Shown: positions 46,880 to 57,889, counted from the first letter of the stretch. The stretch: DNA of 64,000 bases from Euborellia annulipes (GCA_023213315.1 JAKCPI010012593.1:1-64000), one strand, 5' to 3'. Program-made: numbers and translations. Notes: generated by a model not told the origin, from the sequence alone.

Positions 46880-47930
46880 TATATAATATTTATATCGATA
46901 ACCAGTAATCTTCCATTATATTTAAAATTTGTAATATTTGTTGAAAGAATGTTAAATGACCAGAAAAATAAAAACAAAAATATATGACGAAATTTAAAAT
47001 GTCAACTTGAACGAATCTAATTTTTAATCAAATTAATTCAAGTATAAAAAAGTGCGAAATCAAACGAATAAATAAATAAATAGAAATAGTGAAATAAAAT
47101 TTAATTTCCTTAAAAAGGCATCACTAAGCCTCACGATTGACTATAAAACGCTAACATGAATCCATTGTGACTCCAATGGAGTTAAAGTATGAGAAATGAA
47201 AACTCATCAGACAATAGTTTATAATTAGGCTATAATCGATAAATCTAAATATTTCATTATTTTCAACTAGTAATATTACAAGAGTAGTAACTGTGATTTA
47301 TTATGAGGGCCTTGAATGAAGAGCCTTCTATTAAAACGCTTTCGTTTCAAAGGGTTCAATCGAGATTCCTTCTGGATGTTGTCGCCTTGAGAAACCATAA
47401 CAGTCGATGGCGAAACCGTTTATTTCCTCCCACGAGTGATAATTAAATTATGAAATAGCATCGAATGCAAAATTAGTAATTAAAGTGACCCTGTTGGTAA
47501 AATTAAGAACGGACCTTCACGCTCTCTTTTGGTTTAGGAAAAAAAAAAGAAAAGTTCTATTATTATTAAATACATCTTTTAAAATCAAAGTTTAAAGTGT
47601 ATTAAGGATAGGCCACCGAACTAATGGATTTCTTAATTAATTAGAGCTCCTATGGAAATAACCAAGCATCAGTTAATTTTTAAGGAGATATTTAACATGA
47701 CATGCAAGGTTGGCTCGAAAATAGTAAAAGATTGACCAAACCTTGAAGTAATTAATACAAAGGCATAAGTATATTTGAGAAAAGTATCATTATTAACATA
47801 TTATTATTAACAAATAGGAAGGGGGGGGGAGGAACTTGGAAACTGGTTTAGCTCAAAAGTACCTATGTATACACTAAAAAAAAAGGAAATCAAAATTTCC
47901 TGGGTGGAAATGGGAAATTTAGAAAGTTTG
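46880..47930. other. Mostly unique DNA, no gene recognised
   Basis: 47100-47530 is less AT-rich and free of recognised repeats; no exon structure was found. It could hold regulatory sequence, but I see no specific motif. Confidence 0.35.
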
Positions 47931-47939
47931 AACTCTGAG

Positions 47940-48320
47940 GCTGAACGCAAAACGTTCTTGGACAAAACGTTTTGTTCAAGAGCAAAACATTTTGCTCAAT
48001 GCCAACGCACACCGATTAGACAAAATGTTTTGCCATTCAGCAAAATGTTTTGTCATTGAACATAAATGTTTGGAGCGTTTTGCTCAATCGGTGTGCGTTG
48101 GCATTGAGCAAAGTGTTTTGTCATTGAGCGTTTTTGCTTAATCGCTGGGTGTTGGCATTGGACATTGAGCAAAAACGCTCAATGACAAAAACATTTTGCT
48201 CAATGTCAACACACACCGTTTGAGCAAAACGCACAATGACAAAACATTTTGTTCAATGATGTCGAATGAATGCTCAATTGTGTTTTGCCTCCTCGGTGTG
48301 CGTTGTCCCATAGTAAAGCA
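47940..48320. repeat. Irregular array of CAAAACGTTTTG-type inverted motifs
   Basis: Words such as GAGCAAAAC, CAAAATGTTTTG, CAATGACAAAACATTTTG and GGTGTGCGTTGGCATTGAGC recur about a dozen times in both orientations at uneven spacing. Confidence 0.75.
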
Positions 48321-48540
48321 TTGAAAAAATTTGAAGCTCACTTGTACCCCAGAGAAAAATAGGATAAATGGTAACAAAATATAAATAAATATTATACATT
48401 TTGTCCTCTTGGATTTTAATGTAATAAACTAAATATATTGTACCTGTATGTCACCCAAAAAAATCTAGCCTTGACTCCCATAGCCTTTGGTCCTTAATAA
48501 ATCGGAACAATATTTCTTAGCCCGAAATGATAACCACGAC

Positions 48541-48734
48541 CAGGGCCGGATCTAGGGGGGGGGGGGGGCAGTGGGTGCATTTGCCCCGGGCGGCAGATTT
48601 CAGGGGGCGGCAATTAAAGAAAGATTTACTAAAAAAAAAGGTAAAATAATATGAATTTTGTATAGAAAATTTTAAGGAGGGGGCGGCAAATTAAATTTTG
48701 CCCCCCCCTAAAAAATCTCGTAGTTCCGGCCCTG
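48541..48734. mobile_element. hAT MITE, CAGGGCCGGATCTAG family
   Basis: Ends CAGGGCCGGATCTAG and GTAGTTCCGGCCCTG; perfect 8-bp duplication ACCACGAC at 48533-48540 and 48735-48742. Confidence 0.85.
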
Positions 48735-48744
48735 ACCACGACTA

Positions 48745-49590
48745 TTTTTTTTTACAACGCTTTTTGAATAGTATTATTGGCTTAGGAAGACGAACAACCA
48801 CTGACTAAACGTCTTATAGAATTCGAAAAGTTTTTATCGAAATCTAATTGCGATAAATAATATGAAAAATATTTATTAAGGCGACAAGTTTTTCGTCTGT
48901 AATAATATCAAGATTTATTTATGTATCCTTGAAAGACATCACAAGACATAACGAGACATTGTCATTTAAATTAATAGCCAAATGGACATTCTACCTGAAG
49001 GGCAATTAAACAAAAAAATAGAATTAAAAGTGCTTTTATGTTTTTCTTATACTAAGGTCAAATAAAATCCCCACACCCATATGATGATGGGTTCGATTCC
49101 CTCCGATGAGATTTGAACCTCTCACATTCTTTCAGGTCGGATATCAAAAGAATATTTTGGAACTAGTCACCAGTCAGGGACAACAAATCGGCCATTGAAC
49201 TAAAAAAGAATTCGTGGATATTGAGTAAACCTAATGCATTCATCATGTTCGCTCTCTCGTGACCTCGACGAGGACGTCTATTTTTATTTCTCGAAATAAG
49301 AGGGATGTAAAGAGAAAGAGGCGATGGAGCGAGGAAGGAGAAACGGAGATGTTTTGCGGTCTCATCGGGTTTGATTTGGTCCTCAACAGCATCTTAACCG
49401 TTTGTTATTGGGTGAATTACTCAACCGGCTCTTCGGACAATTGCTCTCAATTATTTTTCCAATTTTTATTTAATTTTTTTTTCAGATTTAAGATTAAAAG
49501 AATATTTTTTTCTAATATCGACAAGGCCAAACAAGGTTGGATCTCAGAACGGCGAAGATAATTAACTGTGCGCTAATCATACAATAAGCT
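48745..49590. other. Mostly unique DNA with a GC-richer block
   Basis: 49255-49450 is GC-richer. GGGTTCGATTCC at 49088 is a perfect box B without box A nearby. No splice-bounded exon is convincing. Confidence 0.35.
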
Positions 49591-49872
49591 TTACCAGTCT
49601 CTTAATGGTGATGTAGACAGGAAAAAAACAAGACGATTGCAGCCAAATATTCTTTTATTTAAATTCTCGCCCTCACAGCTGACGTTTCAGACTGAGGTCT
49701 AGATCATCTTCAGAGCCGGCTGGCTCAAAAAGTGTGGATATTGCTGAAGATGGTCTAGTCCTCGGGCAAAAGCGTCAGCCGTGAGGGCGAGAATTTAAAT
49801 AAAAGAATATTTGGCTGCAATCGTCTTGTTTTTTTCCTGACTCCATCACCAATAAGCCTCAAACAGTAAAGA
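49590..49872. mobile_element. Hammerhead-bearing foldback element
   Basis: Arms pair over GGTGATG, GATTGCAGCCAAATATTC, TTTTATTTAAATTCTCGCCC and complements. Minus-strand core 49681-49713 (CTGAAGA, stem AGAC/GTCT, GAAAC-GTC); plus core 49744-49776 is degraded (GCAAAAGC-GTC). Confidence 0.7.
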
Positions 49873-49948
49873 GAATTTTTCATGAGAATATAGATTGATA
49901 AAAACGTTGCTACACTGCCATGTCAACTAAACTGACGATTTAACTTCA

Positions 49949-49997
49949 ATTTCGTCCTGATGAAGAGTGCGATCGGCACTCGAAACGTCGACAAAAT
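49949..49997 (+). ncRNA. Best hammerhead-ribozyme-like motif in the window
   Basis: Stem I ATTTCGTC/GACAAAAT (one C-A mismatch); core CTGATGA at 49957-49963; one spacer A; stem II GAGTGC-GATCG-GCACTC, six perfect pairs; GAAAC 49982-49986; GTC 49987-49989, so predicted cleavage after C49989. Stem III is just A-U and C-G without a loop; ACGT could pair between two molecules. The spacer base after CTGATGA departs from the textbook fold. Confidence 0.55.
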
Positions 49998-50105
49998 AGA
50001 CTTATTTTTTCCGTCTTGGCTGTCCATATACAACATCCTCATATTATAATATCACAGAGTTTCACCAGTCTCTTAAGTATAAATTTTATAAAATTAATAT
50101 ATTGT

Positions 50106-50330
50106 CAGTAGCGTATCCAGGTGGAGAGAAGGGGGGCGCTCGCCCCCCCCGCCCCTCGCGCATCCGCTTTTTTTTTGAAATTTAAGATTAAATTCATTTT
50201 TATCACAAATCCGGAGAAAAATTACAAAAAAAGTCCGAACGAGAATCCTAAAAAAAAAAAAGGTCGAACGAAAAACGGCGCCCCAGTTGAGCTTCGCCCC
50301 CTCCGCCCTCAAAGGCTAGTTAAGCCACTG
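50106..50330. mobile_element. hAT MITE, CAGTGGCGTAACTAG family
   Basis: Ends CAGTAGCGTATCCAGG and CTAGTTAAGCCACTG; 8-bp duplication TATATTGT / TGTATTGT with one mismatch at 50098-50105 and 50331-50338. Confidence 0.8.
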
Positions 50331-50439
50331 TGTATTGTGTAAGTATTTTGGTCCTTAATGCCGATATTTCAGTATTCAAATGGATATATGAATTCCGAAC
50401 GTTAATTTTACTTTTTAAAAATTATAAAATCAATTGAGG

Positions 50440-50690
50440 TGGTGTTTCAGATAGACAAAGATGAAATAGTTTTTCTTATTTATTCTTATCGGCGTTTCGA
50501 GAAGCTCATCGTTTTCTTTCACAGGACGGATTAGTTGTCGGGTATACAAATGACATGTATAAATTTATGATAGTAATAAATTTATACATGCAATCCGTTC
50601 CGAGGAAGAGAATGATGAGCAACTCGAAGCGTCGATAAGAAATAAGAAATAAAAATTTATGAGGATGTGGTATATAGGCAGCCAAAGGAG
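50440..50690. mobile_element. Degenerate hammerhead foldback
   Basis: Arms with TTATTTATTCTTATCGGCGT and ACTCGAAGCGTCGATAAGAA; cores degenerate (CCGAGGAAGAG...CTCGAAGC-GTC at 50598-50632). Confidence 0.55.
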
Positions 50691-50779
50691 AAAAAATAAG
50701 ACTATATTTTGTGCCGTTCGCACTCGACCTCCAAACAGCACAAGGGGATTTTTATTTAAAAACTCACTCTACCAGTAAA

Positions 50780-50995
50780 TCCTGGAGCTCAAATGAGTTC
50801 CAATTAATTTGAGAAGACGACTAGCCCATGGGATAAACAAGAAAATCTTATAATCTTGAGTTGAAGACAACTCGAGTTCAAATCTAACCTCATGGAAAAA
50901 TATTATCCAACTCCTCCTGAGGAAGGAAACGGGAACCCACCTCAGTATTATTCCCATGAAAGTACTTCTCAGAGTAAACACAACTTGTCACCACT
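50780..50995 (+). mobile_element. SINE-3 (tRNA-like)
   Basis: Box A-like GACTAGCCCATGGGATAAAC and box B-like CTCGAGTTCAAATCT, then CCTGAGGAAGGAAACGGGAA and TATTATTCCCATGAAAGT. A second copy lies at 58625-58828. Confidence 0.6.
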
Positions 50996-51724
50996 GACAC
51001 TAATGAATAAAAAGAAAAAAAAATGAAGTATTTTTTTAAAATATTATTAGAAATTATCATTCTATGAAATAGAAATTATAGCCATGCTAGTTTGGTTACC
51101 TAATTTGCAGGCGAACAAATCACGAAATAAAATAATAATAAAATGATAAAAGATTTTAAATGAAAGCGAATCAAATTTAATAATGATCACTGTGATCGGT
51201 AATAAAATAAAAAAAAATACTAATAGAACAAATGCGATTGGGGAGAAAGTAGCGAAAATAAGAACAATTATACAATCAATTTCTAATTATGACTTCCTAA
51301 ATTATCATGGTCTGTCTAATAAAAGTTCATTTTTGGTTATTAGTAGGTGAACAACCCAAATGAATACTAATATATTCGGTTGATCATTTGTGTTTTTATC
51401 TTCAAGCAATCAAAAACAACGCAGTCAAAAAATAATATTTGTGAGGATGAAAATTCAAATTCGAAAATATGACACTATCTTTCAAATTGATCAATAAAGA
51501 AAGAAAAGAAGACAATTTCTCATTAAAGATTTCCAATATTTTAAGATAATTATTTTTAAAACAACCCTTATGAGTTGATCTAAGTTTTTAAATGTCTGAA
51601 GAAGTGAAAAAAGCATGTTCAAAATGTGGGTTGGAAATCTCGCTATAGACTGTTTTTCTTTTTATTCAAATTAAAATTAGATCTCTTGTTGTTAACGCAA
51701 TTTCAAAAACGCGGTATGTCAGCA

Positions 51725-52100
51725 CCTAAACAGGTCTATTCTCTAAAAACAGACGTTAAAATTTAACATCAACAAATGGGTGTTAAAAAGTAAAGTAATA
51801 ACACCAGCGTCAAAAGAAAACCAAGTTTTAACAGCGACGTAAACATGTTGCTTTGATCTCAAAGCTATCAAATATAACCTTACATTTTAGATTAAAGATG
51901 CCATTTTGATGCATTAAATACGGCGTTAAAATATTAAAGGCATCCCCTAGACATGCCGTTAATTTTTAACACTATTGATTAAATGTTAACTCTTTGGCGT
52001 TAAAGTCTTTGCTTACAGAATAACAATTTGAGTTAAAATGAATTAACGCTGTTTACAGATGTTAAAAGTTAACGTTTTTGCTTATAGAATAGACCTGAAA
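51725..52100. repeat. Inverted-repeat element, CAGGTCTATTCT family
   Basis: Left CAGGTCTATTCTCTAAAAAC, right GCTTATAGAATAGACCTG; subterminal GTTAAAA/TTTTAAC words throughout. A shorter relative lies at 60585-60780. No duplication could be set. Confidence 0.65.
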
Positions 52101-52798
52101 ATAATATTAAACGATAAATTCCACGGTTTATTATTTATTATAAAAAGTTAAAAAAGTGTAGTTGGAATAAAATAAAAAAAATATTTTTAATAGAATGAAA
52201 AAATAGTAGGTATATATTCATTTATTTTTGCTTGCTGCAACAATTACAACTCCAAACTAACTAATGCATTTTCAATTAACTGCCTCAAAAACACTAAAGG
52301 AATTCTGGAGAAATTAATCAAAAAACTCATTAGTTAGTTGGTGATTGTTGTCTACATTCAAGCAAGCAAATACTAATGAATTTATAACTCTGTGATAAAT
52401 AGATGTTCAGTGAATAATCAAAAGAAATCTCTTCAAATTTTCTCTATGTGATATAGATTTATTGTTTTAAAAAGAATATAGAAATATATATTGTATATAT
52501 ATATATATTTCATATTTTATTCAAAAGCAATAAAGTAATCACATATTGAAAACGCATGAGTTTATTTTTTCTTCTAAAAATCAAAATAATTAAGTAAATA
52601 AAAAGTTTGAAATTTATTTTTTGTGAATTTTTCAAAGGGCTTCTAATTATTCTATCTATGATTTAAATATAGGCTTTATAAAAGAGAGTGCGTAGTTAAC
52701 TTTCTAGCTGCCATTCCACTAACTTTAATGATCTATTTTGAATAGAGGAGAAATAATTTGTGAGAAGTTCCCACAATTGTACTATGAAAATCACTCAC

Positions 52799-52956
52799 CG
52801 AGCAGGGGCGACGGGTTCTTCTGAAGGCGGAAGACTCAAGCCTGCCATCCTTACGACGGCCTCCAATTTGCCATCCACACTTGACGAATGCGATGACGGT
52901 CGAGGTCGACGAGGAGGAGGTCGGAACTGCTCATCGACTGCGAGTTTGCCATTCAC
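52799..52956 (-). CDS. Internal exon 6, last confident exon of the Shroom-like gene in the window
   Basis: 158-bp exon, acceptor ATTTACAG, donor GTGAGT, phase 0 in and phase 2 out (CG). It encodes VNGKLAVDEQFRPPPRRPRP, then SSHSSSVDGKLEAVVRMAGL and SLPPSEEPVAPAR. The pattern basic-Pro-rich, then acidic-Ser, continues the scaffold character. The next exon must start with one base that completes CG to Arg. I found no strong candidate for it within the next 30 kb to the left, so the following intron is very long or the next exon is short and hidden in repeats. Confidence 0.8.
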
Positions 52957-53194
52957 CTGTAAATCAGAATAGAATATATGTTATCTAATAAAAACCATAT
53001 CCACCATATTTGGCCAAATTGATTAATTTTATTTCAATTTTCCTATCGACCCCAATTAATTTACATAGGTACATTAGTAATATAGGACCCATTGCAATTG
53101 TTTATTCATGTGATTATATCATTGTTTTATTGAAAATCTTAATCTTAATTAAATTAGGATCTCAAACCAGAAAATCTTCTCTTAAATAAAAACA

Positions 53195-53500
53195 CAGATT
53201 CCAGGTTGAAGAGGATGGGACTTTAGATATATAAATAAGACAAAAAATTTTTATCTTATTTTTTTATTAAATTTTTTGGCCGATTTGATGCGCTGTTAAG
53301 GTTCGTCCTATAAGACATCATCAGGGCTTCAATGTTCTTAAATTGATGATGTCTTATAGGACAAGACTTAACAGCGCATTAAGTCGGCTAAAAAATTTAA
53401 TAAAAAAATAAGAGAAATAAAAATTTGTTTGTTTTATTTAGGCCTATATATCGAAATTGCCATTTTAGTTCAACCTGGAATCTATGTTTTTATCTTATAC
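53195..53500. mobile_element. Hammerhead foldback element in the Shroom-like gene
   Basis: Arms from CAGATTCCAGGTTGAA to TTCAACCTGGAATCTATG. Minus-strand core 53300-53324: CTGATGA, spacer, GTCT-TATA-GGAC, then GAACC; the GAAAC is damaged. Confidence 0.65.
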
Positions 53501-53518
53501 GTTTGAACATAAGTTTAA

Positions 53519-54285
53519 ATTAAAAATATAAATATTGGAGTGGAGTCAATCATAGAAAGAATAAAAAAAAAATTTTCTGACGACGTTTCGAGCGCCAATC
53601 ATGCGCTTTCTCGGGACAGTCTAATGTCAATTCTTACGGATTATATTAATTTTAGTATCATTTGGCATCAACAATCTGAACTTAAACTGTTGATGTCAAA
53701 TGATATTAAAATTAATACAATACGTGAGAATTGACATTAGACTGTCCCGAGAAAGAGAGTGATTGACGTATGAGAAATGGTTGCCATGGTAACAAAATAT
53801 AAATATTTAACCATGTTTATTAATTTTACATCGCCACCGGGTTTGGCGTAGTAGGTAGGGTGTCTACCTCCTATACCAAACGTCGCGGGTTCGGACCCCA
53901 GGCAGTCCGATGATTTTATTTAACCCATTTGGATACCAGATGGCTTAAATAGAAATGCCTGAACCCCCAATAGATATTTTCAATACAACGGTTATCGTCA
54001 AAAGTCGTATATGGCCTGAGTTGCCGAGAAGAATGTGAATGTGTGTATGAGTGTGAGTGTGAATGAGAAAAAAAGTGTGAATGTTTAAAAAAAAAAAAAA
54101 ATTTACATCTTGAATCAAATGTACTGTACTGCCGCAAACTAAATATATGTCGACACAAAAAAAAGGGACAAGCACAGAACAGAACTTTGGATTACCGAAA
54201 GTAAGAGAAAGTTGTGTGCTGTGCAACCAGTCACACAAGATTTTTTATTCTTTCCTTGGCTCCACTCCATTATTTATATTTAATA
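53519..54285. mobile_element. Hammerhead foldback split by family A DNA and a SINE
   Basis: Left arm AATATTGGAGTGGAGTCAAT near 53530; right arm end TTGGCTCCACTCCATTATTT near 54255. Minus-strand core 53582-53614 (stem II AGCGC/GCGCT perfect, GAAAC-GTC, but CCGAGAA). Family A fragments occupy 53765-53832 and 54102-54240. Confidence 0.65.
53833..54101 (+). mobile_element. SINE-1 with target duplication, inside family A DNA
   Basis: TTTACATC at both ends (53825-53832 and 54102-54109). Head GGGTTTGGCGTAGTAGGTAG, box B CGCGGGTTCGGACCC, A tail of about 14. Confidence 0.8.
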
Positions 54286-54487
54286 CTCACAAAATACAGA
54301 AAAAATCTTAAGTTAAAAATTTTTCATATTTTTTTTAAAACAATGAAATAATCATATGAGAAAACGCATGGAAGACTTGGGGGACTTAAATATTGACCAA
54401 GACTTAACCAGTTCCCAGTAAGTAAGTAATATCAAGGAGCTCCCATCCTGTCACTTGACTTGTTATTAAAAAATAACATGAACATAC

Positions 54488-54761
54488 CAGGAGTTTATGG
54501 GTATGAGTCTTGCAGGGGTCGTTTCGCCAGGAGGCAAGTTCAGGGGGTGGTGGTGGTAGAGGTTCATCACTTGGAGGAAGTTCGTCAAGTGACGTAGGCG
54601 ATGGTGGAGGTGGAAGATCGGGACTTGGTCCCCGTACCGATGCAGGTGCTCTTAGATGCGGTTTTTTAGGTGGTCGTTCAGGTACCCAATCGTCAATCGA
54701 GATCGATGGACCAACGATTAGTGGACCAAGGCTGTCTGTCGCTAGTGAACCGCAGCTAGAA
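54488..54761 (-). CDS. Internal exon 5, proline-rich, of the Shroom-like scaffold gene
   Basis: 274-bp exon, acceptor TTTTTCAG, donor GTATGT, phase 2 in and phase 0 out. It encodes SSSCGSLATDSLGPLIVGPS, then ISIDDWVPERPPKKPHLRAP, then a proline-rich tract (PDLPPPPSPTSLDELPPSDE followed by PLPPPPPELASWRND) ending CKTHTHKLL. The polyproline runs flanked by acidic residues resemble EVH1 (Ena/VASP) or profilin/SH3 ligand sites found in actin regulators, consistent with a cytoskeletal scaffold. The WVPERPPKKPHLR core looks conserved. It is clearly coding: no stop over 91 codons and GC far above the surrounding DNA. Confidence 0.85.
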
Positions 54762-54769
54762 CTGAAAAA

Positions 54770-56030
54770 TTAAAAACACAAATTTCATTAGTCAAACTAT
54801 TTAAATTTCTCTATAATAGTAAATAATTAATAGAAATTTTACTTTTCAATCTCTCTGCTAACCATTTTTTTATTAAATAAATAAAACGATTGAATATTAT
54901 TATAAAATGGAATTATTATATAGTGGAAACAGCCAAAATAAAATATATATTTTGATTTCTAGGTTTACTTTTGATTTTCTTATTCTGGTCTTTATAATTT
55001 AAAAAATAAATCCTTTTGATTAACTCAAACCGATTTAAAGAGAAACAATTTCTTAAAAATGGTTAAAAGTTACCTATATATATAGCAAGAAAACGATTTT
55101 TAAGACCAGCAGCTTTTTAAATTTTAAATTCTATTACTCTTCTAAACCAAACAGCACAACGTTATTAAACTTGTCCGAGTTAGGCAAAACAAGTCAAGGA
55201 ATGAAAAGAATAGATAAAAAAAGAGAATATAGAAAAATTGGAAGAATAGAATCTCAACAATTCTGAAAGATGCTTAGCAAATCATTATTATAAGATATCT
55301 CAATTGAAATCCGATTTAAATTTATATTAGCTAAATTATATGAAGTTTTTAAAATTTGTCAGTAAGTATATCTAAAGAAAGAGATAAATATTTATTTAAA
55401 TTTTATAAATAATCACGGTCAAGAGAAAAATATTTGAACCTAATGACAATCTAAAGAAATAATTAAAATAAAAAGGGCATGAGAGAGTTTAAAATATGCT
55501 TGCCAGGTTTTTTTTTTTTTTTATTTATAATAACAAAATTAAATTAAAAATTAGATTAAAAAAAACTAAAAAAATTAAAGTATGCTGGGATAGATTGTTA
55601 AGATTATGGAGAAAAATACACCATTTGCTAAATAAATTATTTTAATGTGGAATGCATCCGCTGGTGTATTTTTCTCCATAACCAACCCGCCCCCCCCCCC
55701 GCCCCCCAGAAAGAAACCCCGACCCAAGAAAAATTGAGTCAATATGGGGCCTTCCAGGCCCCCCGGAGGATGGCTGGTCCCATTTTAAATATAAGCTTTG
55801 ATCAAAGCCAAGTTTTGTTTTTATAATAAAAATGATAGAAAGATTTATACCGGGTATATATATATGCGTTTGGCGCGCACTGTATATATATATATATATA
55901 AATATTTTCATATCCTTTAGTTGCCAGAGAGATGGAAAGATTTTTCCTTATTTAAAGAAAATAAATAAATAAATACTAATATTTCAACCGAAATTATTCG
56001 ATTTATGTAAGAAGAAAATACAATAAGTGA
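54770..56030. other. Intron sequence between exons 5 and 4
   Basis: AT-rich. At 55600-55690 ATGGAGAAAAATACACCA faces its complement around a short loop; 55680-55790 is a C-rich MITE fragment related to 46692-46877; TA repeats near 55856-55900. Confidence 0.6.
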
Positions 56031-56041
56031 TGTTTGCATAC

Positions 56042-56112
56042 CTGTATTGATGCCGAGGACTATCTTTAAGGTGGTTCATATCGAGTGAATTGATTTCTCT
56101 TGAGGAAGCCAA
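56042..56112 (-). CDS. Internal exon 4, 71 bp, of the Shroom-like scaffold gene
   Basis: Small exon with acceptor TTATTTTCAG and donor GTATGC. It enters in phase 0 and leaves in phase 2 (AG, completed to Ser by the next exon). It encodes LASSREINSLDMNHLKDSPR-HQY. Joined to exon 3 it gives SWRELASSREINS. The matching phases on both sides and the strong polypyrimidine tract support it despite the small size. The function of the peptide is not recognisable; short exons of this kind are often alternatively spliced. Confidence 0.75.
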
Positions 56113-56119
56113 CTGAAAA

Positions 56120-57480
56120 TAAAAGAACAAAAAGTTATTAATGCTATTTTATATTAATATGTGTATGGATGTGGCTACTACTCATTGGTTTCCCTTAGCG
56201 TTAGAGTAGAATAATTTAAATAAGTTCTGACCCTATTCATTTTGTACCTTCTATGTCAAATGATCAATTTTATCAAATATTTAAAAATGGAAGAAAGCTT
56301 TCAGAGTTTTCTATTTTTGCAAAATATGGTAATTGCAAAGTATTTTTAAAGATCCGAAATAACAGCCGTTCTGGGATTAGGAAAATTTCTCCACATACTA
56401 TTCCCCGATAAAGGCCATGAAGCTTTTGAAATGTCATTGTTTTTAAAAATGATCAAGAATATTGACTCTAATTTGTACACAAAAATTCAATTCCTATATT
56501 GAATGTATTTTTAAAATTAAAATTAATAATAATTATTTTTAAAAAACAATGAAAATTTAAAAGCTTCAAAGTATAGATACATTATTGGTTGTTAGTACAA
56601 AATTCAAATGCTAGTATTTGTTTTATAGCATAAAATATATCTAATTTTTAAGGAAAAATCGATCAACTTTGAAATGTCCAAAAATATCCTCAAACAAAAC
56701 AATTGTCAAAAATAAAAATTTATATGTGAGATGAAATGTTCCATTTCTATTGTGATTATCATTATAGATAGAGGGTAGGAAAAAAACTGAATTTTTTCTT
56801 TAGTAGACATTTTAATTAGGCTTTTTGGCAATCGATTATGTCAAGCGTTGATTGAATAAATTATTTAATCTAACAAAAAATCTTTATATATATAAAATTC
56901 GGAATTTTAAAAATTTCAAAATATATTTAGACAGAGCTACACGATGCTACGAATACCTTCCAACGTTGAACGCAAGATACAGTAGTTTGTAGCATCATTA
57001 AGCCGATGTGCTACCAATATCAAGTTTATTTACAAATGTTTCAACGCAAGAGTTGGAAACTTTTTGTTTCAAGTGCGATGATTCTATGAAACAAACTATC
57101 ATGCATTAAACATGTAGATTCACCTTTATTTCATAAATAATCACATATAGGCGGAAAAGAAGGGATGATGTTTTTTGGTCTGGTGCGAGTGGATGCACCT
57201 GAATAGACTGGACTTCTTGGATTCAAATTCCGAGAGTGCAAAGGGGCGACATTAGTTTTAAAAAAATGGAGCAATTCATCGTGTATATTAATTTTTTATC
57301 TTTCTTATTTTAAGATATTTTTTAATTTTTGGAGTTGACTGATTCTTTTTTATCTTATATATCGGTATATATATTCTGGAAGCCTTCAGCGATGTATGTG
57401 AAGATAAATTTTCTCGGGTAGGGCCCCCCCCCTCCTAAATAATTTATCTATATACACACATATATATATAAATTAATTAA
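56120..57480. other. Intron sequence between exons 4 and 3
   Basis: AT-rich with no recognised repeat up to 57170; T/TA-rich with a C run near 57425. No further exon seen. Confidence 0.6.
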
Positions 57481-57495
57481 TAAATATGTTCTGAC

Positions 57496-57853
57496 CTCTC
57501 TCCAAGAACCTCTTCTCATAGCCGCCATTGAACCTGTCGATGCTCGTGGTCGAGGCGGAGGATCCGGTGGAGGCTGTGTTTGACAAGGTACAGAAGGAGG
57601 ATGTCCGGAGGCTAGATGAGGCTCTGATCTCCAAGTGGAAGACCCGTGTTGGTGTCTCTCATAAAACGAGAGCAACGCCTTCTTTTGGATGGCTTTTAAT
57701 GTAGGATCGGATACTCTATGTTTTTTTTCTGGATCCAAATAAGTGTATCTTGTCTCTTTTTGTTGTTGCTGTTGTTGTTGTTGCTGCCTCTCTAATTCGG
57801 AGATTCTTTCGGCGACAGATAATTTCGTTTGCGATAAGGAGAGGGGTAGAGTT
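57496..57853 (-). CDS. Internal exon 3 with the KAIQKKALLSFYERH block (possible ASD1-like region)
   Basis: 358-bp exon with acceptor TTGTTTCAG and donor GTCAGA; completes the split Arg codon and ends on a codon boundary. It encodes about 119 residues: SRTLPLSLSQTKLSVAERIS, a short helical start ELERQ running into a polyglutamine tract (CAA/CAG mixed), then TRYTYLDPEKKHRVSDP directly followed by TLKAIQKKALLSFYERHQ, then a Pro-rich segment with PPPDPPPRPRASTGS and AAMRRGSWRE. The KKHRVSDP to SFYERH block, Lys-rich and amphipathic, is the best conserved piece and is why I suggest the actin-binding (ASD1-like) part of Shroom. The PPPRPRAS stretch would suit SH3 or EVH1 partners. A donor of the form GAG-GTCAGA is weak but gives the only open continuation. 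No C-terminal ASD2 (Rok-binding coiled coil) was found in the window. Confidence 0.85.
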
Positions 57854-57889
57854 CTGAAACAATAATAATGAAAATATAAATAAAAAGAT

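Larger units (their letters stand above)
49900..50740. mobile_element. Hammerhead foldback element with two later insertions in its loop
   Basis: Left arm 49955-50052 and right arm 50655-50740 are diverged inverted copies (GACTTATTTTTTCCGTCTTG, CATATACAACATCCTCATA against AAGACTATATTTTGTGCC). The loop holds a MITE (50106-50330) and another hammerhead hairpin (50440-50645). Confidence 0.55.

Noticed and set aside
47940..48320. Array-like repeats, possible CRISPR
   Set aside because: Both orientations and irregular spacing; no constant repeat/spacer length.
51595..51660. Another hammerhead-like site (CTGAAGAAGTG...GGAAATC)
   Set aside because: Stem II does not pair and GAAAC is absent.
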